Shown one piece after another: positions 40,023 through 48,140 of a stretch of DNA of 64,000 nt. Every line of letters begins with the position of its first letter. Positions within the stretch are counted from its first letter, which is position 1. The notes under the pieces were generated by a model. The model was not told the origin of the DNA. It did not search any database and saw only the letters and a program-made list of their open reading frames with translations. The DNA is from Ramlibacter henchirensis (GTDB lineage Bacteria > Pseudomonadota > Gammaproteobacteria > Burkholderiales > Burkholderiaceae_C): assembly GCF_004682015.1 (NCBI RefSeq), contig NZ_SMLM01000002.1:186001-250000 (forward strand), written 5' to 3'. The position numbers and the translations under genes are program-made.

Positions 40023-40437
40023 ACAGGCTTTCCATTCCTGCCCGCAGGACAGGTCAACGGTCGCGGCGCTGCTCGCCGCGGCGACCCGCAAGAGGGCGGA
40101 TGCGCTGCTCGAAGCGAATTCGCTGGACACGCGGGTGGAAGCGAACTACGACGCCTGCTTCAGCATCGCCCTGGCGGTGCTGAACGCGCATGGCTGGAAA
40201 GCGCGCCCGGTGCCGGCCCACCACCGCTATACGCTGGAAGCGGCTTGCGAAGCGATCGGTGCGAGCGAAGCGGTGTTCGACCGTGTCGACGCCATCCGCG
40301 ACGTGCGCAACCTGAAGTACAGCGGCATCAGCCGGACCCGCAAGGATTACGAGTTCTCGCTGAAGGTGCTGGACGAATTCGCTCAAGCCGCGGGCACATG
40401 GTTCTCCCTCCACCACGGCGGGCTGCTCAAGATCTAG
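39988..40437 (+). CDS. HEPN-domain protein (candidate toxin or effector partner)
   Basis: A 149-residue all-helical protein with HEPN features: an N-terminal helix pair with ANYDACFSIALAVLNAHGW and a later motif IRDVRNLKYSG. The usual RNase motif R-x4-6-H is not intact. At the matching place the sequence is R104-D-V-R-N-L-K-Y111, keeping the Arg and the Tyr that is AMP-modified in HepT-type toxins but with Leu where His is expected. GGGAG lies nine bases upstream of the ATG. Co-transcribed with, and overlapping, the nucleotidyltransferase gene. Confidence 0.82.
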   Translation: MLRSARQLSLDEQAFHSCPQDRSTVAALLAAATRKRADALLEANSLDTRVEANYDACFSIALAVLNAHGWKARPVPAHHRYTLEAACEAIGASEAVFDRVDAIRDVRNLKYSGISRTRKDYEFSLKVLDEFAQAAGTWFSLHHGGLLKI

Positions 40438-40501
40438 GCGCAAAGCGCGAGGGTGCGCTTGTGCGCGATGCAATGCGGCGCAGCACGCACCTGCTTGCGG
40501 T

Positions 40502-41305
40502 TCAATTCGCGGCGTTCGGAAAGAACAACTGCTCCCCCGCCACCTTGTACGAAGCGATCGCCTGCTGCCCCTGCGCCGACACGATCCAGTCCACGAACTT
40601 CTTCGCCGCGGCCTGCTTCACATGCGGATGCTTCTTCGCGCTCACGGCCATCACGCCGTACTGGTTGAACAGGCGCTTGTCGCCCTCGATGAGGACGGCG
40701 AGGTCGCCGCGGTTCTTGAAGCTGAGCCAGGTGCCGCGGTCGGTGAGCGCATAGGCGTTCGCCGATGAGGCGATGTTGAGCGCCGGGCCCATGCCGCAGC
40801 CGCATTCCTTGTAACCACCGACCTGGGCGGTCGCGAGGCCCGCCTTTTTCCAGTACCGCAGCTCCGCCGCATGAGTGCCGCTCTTGTCGCCGCGCGAGAC
40901 GAAGGGCGCATTCACCGCGGCGACTTTCTTCAGGCCCTCGACGACATCGCGGCCCTTCGCGCCGGCGGGATCGTCCTTCGGGCCGACCAGCACGAAATCG
41001 TTGTACATGACGGCATGCCGCGTGGGCGCGAAGCCGTCGGCGACGAACTTCTCCTCGGCAGGCTGGTCGTGCACGAAAAGCACGTCGGCATCGCCGCGGC
41101 GGGCCATGTCGATCGCCTGGCCGGTGCCGACGGCGACCACTTTCACGTCGATGCCGGTCGCGCGCTTGAACTCGGGCAGCAGGTGGGCGAACAGGCCGGT
41201 CTGCTCGGTGGACGTGGTCGAGGCCATGGTGATCGTTTCCGCCGACACGGTGCCGGCAGCGGCCAACGCTATCGTGCACACCACACCGCGCAGAAGTCGG
41301 TTCAT
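40502..41305 (-). CDS. tupA: Tungstate ABC transporter substrate-binding protein TupA
   Basis: A 267-residue periplasmic oxyanion-binding protein with a signal peptide ending GTVSAET. The TTSTEQTGLF segment near residue 30 is the TupA oxyanion-binding signature and is not found in ModA; VSRGDKSGTHAAELRYWKKAG and the Cys-containing KECGCGMGPAL are also family-typical. It overlaps tupC by four bases. Tungstate versus molybdate preference is inferred from family only. Confidence 0.9.
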   Translation of the reverse strand: MNRLLRGVVCTIALAAAGTVSAETITMASTTSTEQTGLFAHLLPEFKRATGIDVKVVAVGTGQAIDMARRGDADVLFVHDQPAEEKFVADGFAPTRHAVMYNDFVLVGPKDDPAGAKGRDVVEGLKKVAAVNAPFVSRGDKSGTHAAELRYWKKAGLATAQVGGYKECGCGMGPALNIASSANAYALTDRGTWLSFKNRGDLAVLIEGDKRLFNQYGVMAVSAKKHPHVKQAAAKKFVDWIVSAQGQQAIASYKVAGEQLFFPNAAN

Positions 41306-42003
41306 GCGAGTTCTCCCTTGACGAAGAGGTCGGCCTCGCGCGACAGGCCGGGCAGCCGCACGCGGTCGAAGAAGACGTCCACCGGCGCATCGGCCAGCAC
41401 GCGGCCGTGCTCCAGGTAAACGACGCGCGTGGCCAGGCGCTTGACCTGGCCGAGGTTGTGGCTGGCGAAGACGAGCGTCATGCCGCCGTGGGCGAATTCC
41501 TCCATCAGCGACTCGACCTCGCGCTTGGCATGCGGGTCCAGGCTCGCGGTGGGTTCGTCCAGCAGCAGCACCTTGGGCTGCAGCGCCCACGCCCGCGCGA
41601 GCGCCAGCCGCTGCTGCTGGCCGCCGGAGAGCACGCGCGCGTTCCGGAATGCCGCTTCGCCCAGCCCCACGCGCCCGAGCGCGACCAGCGCGCGTTCGCG
41701 GCCATCACGCCAGCGCGTGCCGCGTAGCCACAGCGCGAGCGCCACGTTGTTCATGGCGCTGGTGCGCAGCATGAACGGACGCTGGAACACCATGGCCTGG
41801 CGCGCCGCACTGTCGCGCAGGACTGTTCCGTGCGTGGGCTGGACCAATCCGTGCAGCACGCGCAGCAGCGTGCTCTTGCCGCTGCCGTTGGCGCCGATCA
41901 GCGCCACGCGCTCGCCGGCCTCGATCCGCAGGTCGATGCCCTTGAGGGCCGGCACCGGACCGAACACCACGCCGACGTCCTGGAGCCGTACGACGGCGCT
42001 CAT
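41302..42003 (-). CDS. tupC: Tungstate ABC transporter ATP-binding protein TupC
   Basis: A 233-residue ABC ATPase. Walker A GANGSGKST at about residues 37-45, signature LSGGQQQRLALARAW, Walker B VLLLDEPTASLD. It lacks the C-terminal Mop domain present in ModC, as usual for TupC. Starts at the ATG 42003, overlapping the tupB 3' end by four bases. Confidence 0.93.
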   Translation of the reverse strand: MSAVVRLQDVGVVFGPVPALKGIDLRIEAGERVALIGANGSGKSTLLRVLHGLVQPTHGTVLRDSAARQAMVFQRPFMLRTSAMNNVALALWLRGTRWRDGRERALVALGRVGLGEAAFRNARVLSGGQQQRLALARAWALQPKVLLLDEPTASLDPHAKREVESLMEEFAHGGMTLVFASHNLGQVKRLATRVVYLEHGRVLADAPVDVFFDRVRLPGLSREADLFVKGELA

Positions 42004-42734
42004 GTGGCGACCGCCGTGCGAGGCAACGCCGCATCGCCCCGCGCCAGGCGCCAGCGCCGCAGCACCACCACCAGCGCGTTCAGGCCCAGCACCACCGCCA
42101 GCAGCACGACACCCAGGCCCAGCGCGAGCGGCAGGTCGCCCTTGGTCGTCTCCAGCGCGATGGCCGTCGTCATCACGCGGGTGAAGCCGTCGATGTTGCC
42201 GCCGACGATCATCACCGCGCCCACTTCGGAGATCGCGCGGCCGAAGCAGGCGATCAGCACGGTGAGCAGCGCATAGCGCTCGTCCCACGCCAGCAGCAGA
42301 CTGCGCAACAGTGGCCGCGCGCCCATCGAGGCGAGCTGTTCTCCGTGCTGCACGTCGGCGTCCTCCACCACCTGCCGCGTGAGCGCCGCGGCCACGGGCA
42401 GCACCAGGATCGCCTGCGCGAGCACCATCGCCGGGAAGGAAAAGAGCCAGCCCAGGAACCCGAGCGGGCCGGAGCGCGAAAGCAGCAGGTAGACCACCAG
42501 GCCCACGACGACCGAGGGCACGGCGAGCGAGGTATTGAGCAGCGCCATCATCGCCACGCGTCCGCGGAACCGGGCCACGCCCAGCCATGCGCCCAGCGCG
42601 ATGCCGAAGCCGCAGGCCAGCGCGCACGCGCTGGCGCTCACTGCGAGCGAGCGCACCACGATCGCGGCCAGGGTGGGATCGGGCGTGAGCACCAGGCGCA
42701 GCGCCAGCGCCAGGCTCTCGGAAAAATTGCTCAT
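42000..42734 (-). CDS. tupB: Tungstate ABC transporter permease TupB
   Basis: A 244-residue permease with about five to six helices. The ATPase-coupling loop EQLASMGARPLLRSLLLAWDERYALLT and the following FGRAISEVGAVMIVGGNI are typical of the TupB/anion permease group. First gene of the leftward tupBCA operon, divergent from an HTH regulator 89 bases away. Confidence 0.93.
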   Translation of the reverse strand: MSNFSESLALALRLVLTPDPTLAAIVVRSLAVSASACALACGFGIALGAWLGVARFRGRVAMMALLNTSLAVPSVVVGLVVYLLLSRSGPLGFLGWLFSFPAMVLAQAILVLPVAAALTRQVVEDADVQHGEQLASMGARPLLRSLLLAWDERYALLTVLIACFGRAISEVGAVMIVGGNIDGFTRVMTTAIALETTKGDLPLALGLGVVLLAVVLGLNALVVVLRRWRLARGDAALPRTAVAT

Positions 42735-42770
42735 CGGGCTGCGATGCTAGGCCTGCGGGGCGTTCGAGAC

Positions 42771-42790
42771 CATAAGTTCTTCAACCTATG
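42771..42790. promoter_or_regulatory. Interrupted palindrome between tupB and its divergent regulator
   Basis: CATAAGTT and AACCTATG pair at seven of eight positions around CTTC. It sits 37 bases upstream of tupB and 34 upstream of the regulator, suitable for controlling both. Confidence 0.55.
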
Positions 42791-42823
42791 AATCACCCTG
42801 CATAGCGCATACTGCGCGCGCCG

Positions 42824-43933
42824 ATGCACAAGGTAGAACTCTCGTACTCGCTCACCGGCCGCCGCCCGGCCGGCGCCGCGATCCGCAATCCGCTGATCGA
42901 GCTGCTGCACGCGGTCCGCGCGCACGGCTCCATCTCCGGCGCGGCCAAGTCGCTGGGGCAGTCGTACCGGCACGTGTGGGGGGAGCTGAAACGCTGGGAA
43001 GCGGAGCTGGGCCGCGGGCTGATCGTGTGGGACAAGGGCCAGCCGGCGCGCCTGACCGAATTCGGCGACAAGCTGCTGTGGGCCGAGCGCCAGGCCCAGG
43101 CCCGCCTGGCGGCGCAGATCGAATCGCTGCACGCGGACCTGGAGCGTGCGTTTGCCGTTGCGTTCGACGACGCGACCCACGTGCTGACGCTGTACGCCAG
43201 CCACGACGACGCGCTCGTGCTGTTGCGCGACCACGCCGCGGCGACGGCGCGGCTGCACCTGGACATCCGGTTCATCGGCAGCGTCGATGCGATCGCGGCG
43301 CTCAACGAAGGCCGCTGCACGATGGCGGGCTTCCACACGCCGCCGCAGCCGGCGCCGGGCTCACGGGCGCAGCGCACCTACCAGCCGCTGCTGCGGCCGG
43401 GAGAGCACAAGATCATCGGCTTCGCGCGGCGGCGGCAGGGGCTGGTGGTCGCGGCGGGGAATCCGATGGGCATCACGGGCCTGGACGATCTGGTGCGGCG
43501 GCAGGCGCGCTATGTGAACCGCGCGCTGGGCACCGGCACGCGCGTCGTCGCCGAGGACCTGCTCGCGAACTTGAGACTCGCCGCGGGTGACATCCAGGGA
43601 TGGGATCGCATCGAACCTTCGCATTGGGCGGTGGCGGAGGCGGTGGCCTCGGGCAGCGCCGATGCGGGCATGGCGATTGAAACGGCGGCGCGCAGCCGCG
43701 GGCTCGGCTTCGTGCCGCTTCTGGAGGAGGACTACTACCTCGTTTGCCTGCGGTCCGTGCTGGAACAGCCGGCTGCGCGGGCGTTGCGCGAGGTGTTGGC
43801 CACGCGGGAGTGGCAGGAGCGGTTGGGCTCGCTCGCGGGGTATGAGCCGTTGTGGAGTGGAGAGGTGCTCAGCTTGAGCAGGCAGTTGCCTTGGTGGAAG
43901 TTCCGCAAGTCGAAGGCCGCGAGAACGAGCTGA
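42824..43933 (+). CDS. HTH regulator fused to a periplasmic-binding-like domain
   Basis: A 369-residue protein. Residues about 1-105 form a ModE/LysR-like winged HTH (HGSISGAAKSLGQSYRHVWGELKRWEAELGR) and residues about 125-355 a PBP-like domain of the type found in ModA/TupA-like proteins and molybdopterin-biosynthesis regulators (LVVAAGNPMGITGLDDLVRRQARYVNRALGTGTR). It has no signal peptide, so it is cytoplasmic. It faces the tup operon, so the likely effector is tungstate, molybdate or molybdopterin. It differs in sensor fold from the Mop-type ModE encoded at 36 kb. Confidence 0.88.
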   Translation: MHKVELSYSLTGRRPAGAAIRNPLIELLHAVRAHGSISGAAKSLGQSYRHVWGELKRWEAELGRGLIVWDKGQPARLTEFGDKLLWAERQAQARLAAQIESLHADLERAFAVAFDDATHVLTLYASHDDALVLLRDHAAATARLHLDIRFIGSVDAIAALNEGRCTMAGFHTPPQPAPGSRAQRTYQPLLRPGEHKIIGFARRRQGLVVAAGNPMGITGLDDLVRRQARYVNRALGTGTRVVAEDLLANLRLAAGDIQGWDRIEPSHWAVAEAVASGSADAGMAIETAARSRGLGFVPLLEEDYYLVCLRSVLEQPAARALREVLATREWQERLGSLAGYEPLWSGEVLSLSRQLPWWKFRKSKAARTS

Positions 43934-44007
43934 AGCGGGTCCCTCACTTCATGACTAGGCGAGACAGGCCTCCGCCGTCGTGGACTGCCAGAGGCCCTCG
44001 TTGTCTC

Positions 44008-45506
44008 CTAATGCCTCATCCAGATTTGCGAGAAATCGCCCCTCTCCATGGCCGCCCGGTCGCCGTAGAAGAAGATGTCGCGCCCGTCGCCGCACTGCCA
44101 CCCGGCTTCGGAATTGCTCGTGATCTGCAGGAGAAGCCCCCAACGCGCCGCGCTTCGCTGGATGTCCGCTGCTTGCGGATGATCGGGCCGGAACTTCCCG
44201 GGATCGATGCCGCGAGAGCCACATTCGCAATCGATCTCCGCCTGTGGTGGCGGATATAGCGGATAGCCCCCATCGCAGGCAGCAGGTCCACCAGGCCGGC
44301 GCTGCGCAGCTGTTTTTCCAGCGGCGCATTGGCCGGAACCGAAATGCGCTCGCGCCCCCCGGGCCGCCCTTCCTCGGAGACGTAGGCGTGAGACCGGCCT
44401 GCCTCCAGGTCGACCGCTTGCACGCTGTCGGGGGTGCTTGCGAGCAGCTTGCCGCCTACAAATGAAAACGATGCGGAAACGTACGAGCCTGCCTCGTGTC
44501 CGGCGACAGATTTGGCAATCCACCGGTCCGGGAAATGACCTGCCGGCCAGGATTCCCCCGATTCGAGGTCGGTCACGACCAAGTGCCCGTCTGCGCGCGT
44601 GGCCATCCAACGGCCACAGTCGGACAGCGCAACCTCGAATACGACGTCCCGCTTGGCGCCTCGATGCGGGCGGAAGCACCTCGGCTTGCCGCCTTCAACG
44701 CTGACCAGCCAGACGGAAAGCTCGTCCGTGATGAACGCGACATGCCGTCCATCCGGAGTGATGGCTGGCCTTTCCGGTCGAGCGGCCTTGGGCATGGAGA
44801 CGGTCCGCACATCCGCGTCCCCATGACGAACGACGGTGAGCTCCTTGTGGTCGGTGACGATCCAGCCTCCTTCGAAGGCATGCGCATCACTACCGCGAAA
44901 AGTGGCAAGCAACTCGAACGCGGCACTGGCTTGGTGCTCTTGAATCTCGATACCGCTCGGGCCCATGCCGCGAAAAAGGATCCTTCGGCTGTCGTTCGAG
45001 AGCGCGAGCGGCCGGTCGAGCCGCAGCGGTGTCTTGCTCGACTCCTTCACTTCGAGCGCAATCTTGCGCTGCCGCAGGTCGATGATGCGCAGGACGGCGC
45101 GGTGCCGGTCGCCTGCCGGGGGAAGGGCAGCGGCGACAACCCCGTTCCGGGCTGCGTGGAGCACACCCGGAATGCGCAAGCTGTCGCTGCCAGCCAGTTG
45201 CGCCTCGTACCGCGCGCGCCGGGCATTTTTTGCATAGACATCGCGGTACTTCTTCTCTCCGCCCTCCGCGAGGGCCTCCGCATCGCGGGCGCTGTTTTCC
45301 AGGCGTTGCGCCTCCTTCCCGTCGGCTGGGAGAGGGATGGTGAACAAGTGGGACACGTCTTCGAGCACATCGGGCCGTCCCGCGTTGCCCAAGGCAAAGC
45401 GGGCGTACTCGACCTCACGTGGATGGTCGACGGGTGCCGAATGGAAGGTTGCAAGCAGGAAAGTGCCGTCATCAGCGACGGGCAGGATGCGAGTCTGGTA
45501 GGTCAT
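44008..45506 (-). pseudogene. Beta-propeller-like protein with a YwqG-like C-terminus, split by a one-base frameshift
   Basis: From the ATG at 45506 one frame encodes about 410 residues with WD40/propeller-like repeats (RPAITPDGRHVAFITDELSVWLVS; LSDCGRWMATRADGHLVVTDLE). Near 44262-44272 the coherent sequence jumps frame. The true C-terminus is in the frame ending at 44008: YPLYPPPQAEIDCECGSRG to GRDIFFYGDRAAMERGDF, like YwqG/DUF1963 proteins. One extra G in the run of five G (minus strand) at 44267-44271 restores a product of about 500 residues. Base composition is poorer in GC than neighbours. Function unknown; it could be real, mutated or mis-sequenced. Confidence 0.75.
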
Positions 45507-45631
45507 CGAAGCTCCACATCGGCGTCCATTGCCGGGGAGCCGTAGTCTTCTTGCCGGACTCTCGGACTCGAAGGAGCAAAGTACGGGGGCCTGCCGCAAT
45601 CGCGGCGGGTACAGCCAGTGGAACCTGCGCC

Positions 45632-46603
45632 TCAGCGCTTGCGCGGCGCCGGCTTGACCGTGGCGCGCGCTTTCGCGGGCGCCTTGGTGGCCGCGGCGCG
45701 CTTGCGCGGGGCCACTTCTTCCTCGTCGTTCGCAGCAGCCGTAGCCGTGGCCGTGGCGGCAGCACGTCGGGGCGCAGCGGAGGGCGCAGCAGCGGCGCCC
45801 TTTCCTTGCAGGCTGCGCCGCAGCAGGTCGGTGAGGTCGATGACCTCCGCGGTCGCTGACGGCGCTTCCTCGCCCGGCAACGGTTGCAGCGTCGCGACGT
45901 CGCCCTTGGCGGCCTTGGCCTGCACCAGCTGCTGCAGCTTTTCCTTGAACTCGTCGTGGAACAGGTCGGGGCTCCAGGCCGCGGCCATGTCTTCGACCAG
46001 CTGCTCGGCCATCTTCAACTCGCGTTCGCTCACCGCCACCGCGGCGGTGTCGCCGAAGACCGAGGACGGCGCCTCTCGCACCTCGTCGGCCCAGCGCAGC
46101 AGGTCGAGCACCAGGCCGTCTCCGGCCGGCATGAGCGCGGCCAGGTGCTGCTTGGTCGAGATGACGACCTTGGCGACGCCGACCTTGCCGCTCTTGCGCA
46201 GCACGTCCCGCAGCAGCGCGAACGGCTTCAGCCCCCGCGCGCCGGGCGCCACGTAGTAGGGCTTGTTGAAGAAGGTGGAGGGGATCTCATCCGCATCCAC
46301 GAACGCCTCGATCTCGATGGTCTGCGTGGAGCGCGGCAGGGCGCTTCGGATCTCCTCCTTGCTGAGCACCACGTACTGGCCTTCCTCGACCTGGATGCCC
46401 TTGACCAGCTCCTCTTTCTGCACCGCCTCGCCAGTCGTCTTGCTCACCTGCTTGTTGCCCACCGGGCTCATGCTGGTGGGGTCGATCAGGTTGAATTTCG
46501 GGCGCGTCTCGGCCGTCGCGCTGTACAGCACGACCGGGATGTGCACGAGACCGAAGCTGATGGCGCCTTTCCAGACGGCGCGGGTGCTGGCGGGAGCGGC
46601 CAT
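45632..46603 (-). CDS. ku: Ku protein, non-homologous end joining
   Basis: A 323-residue bacterial Ku, which forms a DNA-end-binding ring and recruits ligase D to double-strand breaks. It begins RAVWKGAISFGLVHIPVVLYSAT, contains the core KPFALLRDVLRKSGKVGVAKVVI and EMAAAWSPDLFHDEFKEKL stretches, and has a long Lys/Ala/Pro-rich tail of about 70 residues, as in extended Ku proteins that bind DNA outside the ring. The ATG at 46603 is preferred to an upstream TTG. No ligD is present in this window. Confidence 0.95.
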   Translation of the reverse strand: MAAPASTRAVWKGAISFGLVHIPVVLYSATAETRPKFNLIDPTSMSPVGNKQVSKTTGEAVQKEELVKGIQVEEGQYVVLSKEEIRSALPRSTQTIEIEAFVDADEIPSTFFNKPYYVAPGARGLKPFALLRDVLRKSGKVGVAKVVISTKQHLAALMPAGDGLVLDLLRWADEVREAPSSVFGDTAAVAVSERELKMAEQLVEDMAAAWSPDLFHDEFKEKLQQLVQAKAAKGDVATLQPLPGEEAPSATAEVIDLTDLLRRSLQGKGAAAAPSAAPRRAAATATATAAANDEEEVAPRKRAAATKAPAKARATVKPAPRKR

Positions 46604-46700
46604 AAGCGGCAACCTTAGGCGGCGACAAGCCCAGCCGCTGTAGGCGGGTCAAGCCCCGCTCTGTCGGACGGCGCGCCCCCCATCCGGGCCGTGATCTGCG

Positions 46701-47957
46701 CTACAGCGCGCAGGTGCGAAAGCCGGTGAACCCGTCGTCGCGCTCGGGCAGCGCGAAGCCGCGCGCCTTGGCCGTCTTCAGCCGTGCGCGCGTGGCGAAG
46801 CTCGCACCGCGCAGCACGCGGGCGCGGCCGAACAGCGGCTCGGCCTCGAACTCGGTGTGGCGGGTCCAGGCATGCGGCGTGAATCCGGGCCAGGGCCGCA
46901 GCGTGCCCGCTGTCCACTCGCGCACGTCGCCCCAGCGGAAGCCCCGGCCGGCCGCGCGATGCGCCGCGATCTCCCACTCCACTTCGGTCGGCAGGCGCCT
47001 GCCGCTCCAGCGAGCCCACGCATCGGCCTCCCACCAGCTCACGTGCATCACGGGCTGCTGCGAGGACATGCGGGTCGCCCTCCCGAACAGCGTCTGCAGC
47101 ACGGCGCCGCTGGCCACGCCGATCTGGTCGACGTGCCGTGGCCCGCGCCGGCCCTCGGACTGCGCGAGCTGTTCGAGCCAGCCCCAGCCCTGCGGATGCC
47201 AGAGCTCCTCGCGGTCGTAGCCGCCGTCGTCGACGAATTCGACGAACTGGCCCCAGTTGACCGGCTGCGCGTCGATCTCGAATTCGGGCACGTCGACGTC
47301 GTGCGCCCACTGCTCGACGTCGAAGACGAAGCCGCCCGGTTCGGCACCCAGCCGCCAGCGGCTGGCCGGCAGCGCGAGCGGCTCGCGCTGCACGGCGGCC
47401 GGCGGCGCTGCGAACGGCAGCGAAAGGCCGAGCGACTGCGCGCCCTGCACGAGCTGTTCGCCGCGCAGGTCCTCGTGGAAGAGCGCGGCGCGGAAGAAGT
47501 ACAGGCCGTCGTCGTCCGGCGTCGCGTGCTCCAGCTGCTCGAGCGTGCGCTCCAGCGTGTCCATCAGGTAGGCGCGCACCTCGCCGAAGTCCGGCAGCGG
47601 CATGTCCCAGCGCGCGTCGTGCGCCGACAGCAGCGGGTGGTACCAGCGGTCGGCCATCGGCTCCATCGAGCCCAGCCGCGGCGCATCGGCCGGGCAGCGC
47701 ACGCCCTGCCCTCGCCGCGGGTTGCGGCCGATCCAGTATTCGGCGAACCAGGCGATGTGGCCGGCGATCCAGTGCGGCAGTTCGATCCGCGGCTCGAGCG
47801 GGATCCGCAGGCCGCCGGCCATCGCCTCCTCGTAGCGCGCCAGCAGCTGCAGCGTGTGGTTGCGCGAGTCCATCAGCGCGAGCGACAGCCGGTCTGCCCC
47901 GGCGCGGCGCATGTCCGGCTGGTCGATGCCCTGGGGTGCGAGGCCTGGCGAAGCCAT
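46701..47957 (-). CDS. senA: SenA-like selenoneine/ergothioneine-synthase family non-haem iron enzyme
   Basis: A 418-residue protein with an N-terminal DinB-like four-helix domain carrying the iron ligands (ELPHWIAGHIAWFAEYWIGRN, H-x3-H-x3-E-like) and a C-terminal formylglycine-generating-enzyme/EgtB-type domain (VNWGQFVEFVDDGGY, RRLPTEVEWEIAA, VLRGASFATRARL). The stretch after the first domain (RNPRRG, ADRWYHPLLSAHDARWDMPLPD) resembles the selenoneine synthase SenA more than EgtB. Ergothioneine-type sulfoxide synthases form the alternative. Its usual partners senB and senC are not in this window. The ATG at 47957 is followed closely by a second possible start. Confidence 0.78.
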   Translation of the reverse strand: MASPGLAPQGIDQPDMRRAGADRLSLALMDSRNHTLQLLARYEEAMAGGLRIPLEPRIELPHWIAGHIAWFAEYWIGRNPRRGQGVRCPADAPRLGSMEPMADRWYHPLLSAHDARWDMPLPDFGEVRAYLMDTLERTLEQLEHATPDDDGLYFFRAALFHEDLRGEQLVQGAQSLGLSLPFAAPPAAVQREPLALPASRWRLGAEPGGFVFDVEQWAHDVDVPEFEIDAQPVNWGQFVEFVDDGGYDREELWHPQGWGWLEQLAQSEGRRGPRHVDQIGVASGAVLQTLFGRATRMSSQQPVMHVSWWEADAWARWSGRRLPTEVEWEIAAHRAAGRGFRWGDVREWTAGTLRPWPGFTPHAWTRHTEFEAEPLFGRARVLRGASFATRARLKTAKARGFALPERDDGFTGFRTCAL

Positions 47958-48033
47958 GCGGCCGATTATGGGAAGCGGCGGCCTAGGGGGAAACACTGGC
48001 TCTCTTTAGTAAACATTTCGTCAGCAACTCTTC

Positions 48034-48039
48034 TATAGT
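48034..48039 (+). promoter_or_regulatory. Candidate -10 box upstream of the TRAP dctQM pair
   Basis: TATAGT (five of six to consensus) lies in the AT-rich 48000-48060 stretch, the only such stretch in this intergenic region. No convincing -35 is seen. It is about 100 bases before the start codon of the small permease. Confidence 0.35.
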
Positions 48040-48070
48040 TCACGGACAATTTTTTACCAAGAACTTAGCC

Positions 48071-48105
48071 CCGGGCGCCGATCTGCATATGCAGCGGGCG
48101 CCCGG
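48071..48105 (+). other. Large nested hairpin in the leader of the TRAP dctQM pair
   Basis: Arms CCGGGCGCC and GGCGCCCGG pair perfectly. The loop contains a second perfect palindrome CTGCATATGCAG. It lies between the putative -10 and the start codon at 48141, so it would be in the mRNA leader. It lacks a U-run; a regulatory or stabilising structure is more likely than a terminator. Confidence 0.55.
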
Positions 48106-48140
48106 TGTTCTATGACGCATACCTTTTCCCTGGAGACAGC

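Noticed and set aside
44016..44270. Arg/Ser-rich C-terminus in the original frame of the propeller-like gene
   Set aside because: The sequence loses protein character at the G-run, while the neighbouring frame continues a coherent domain.
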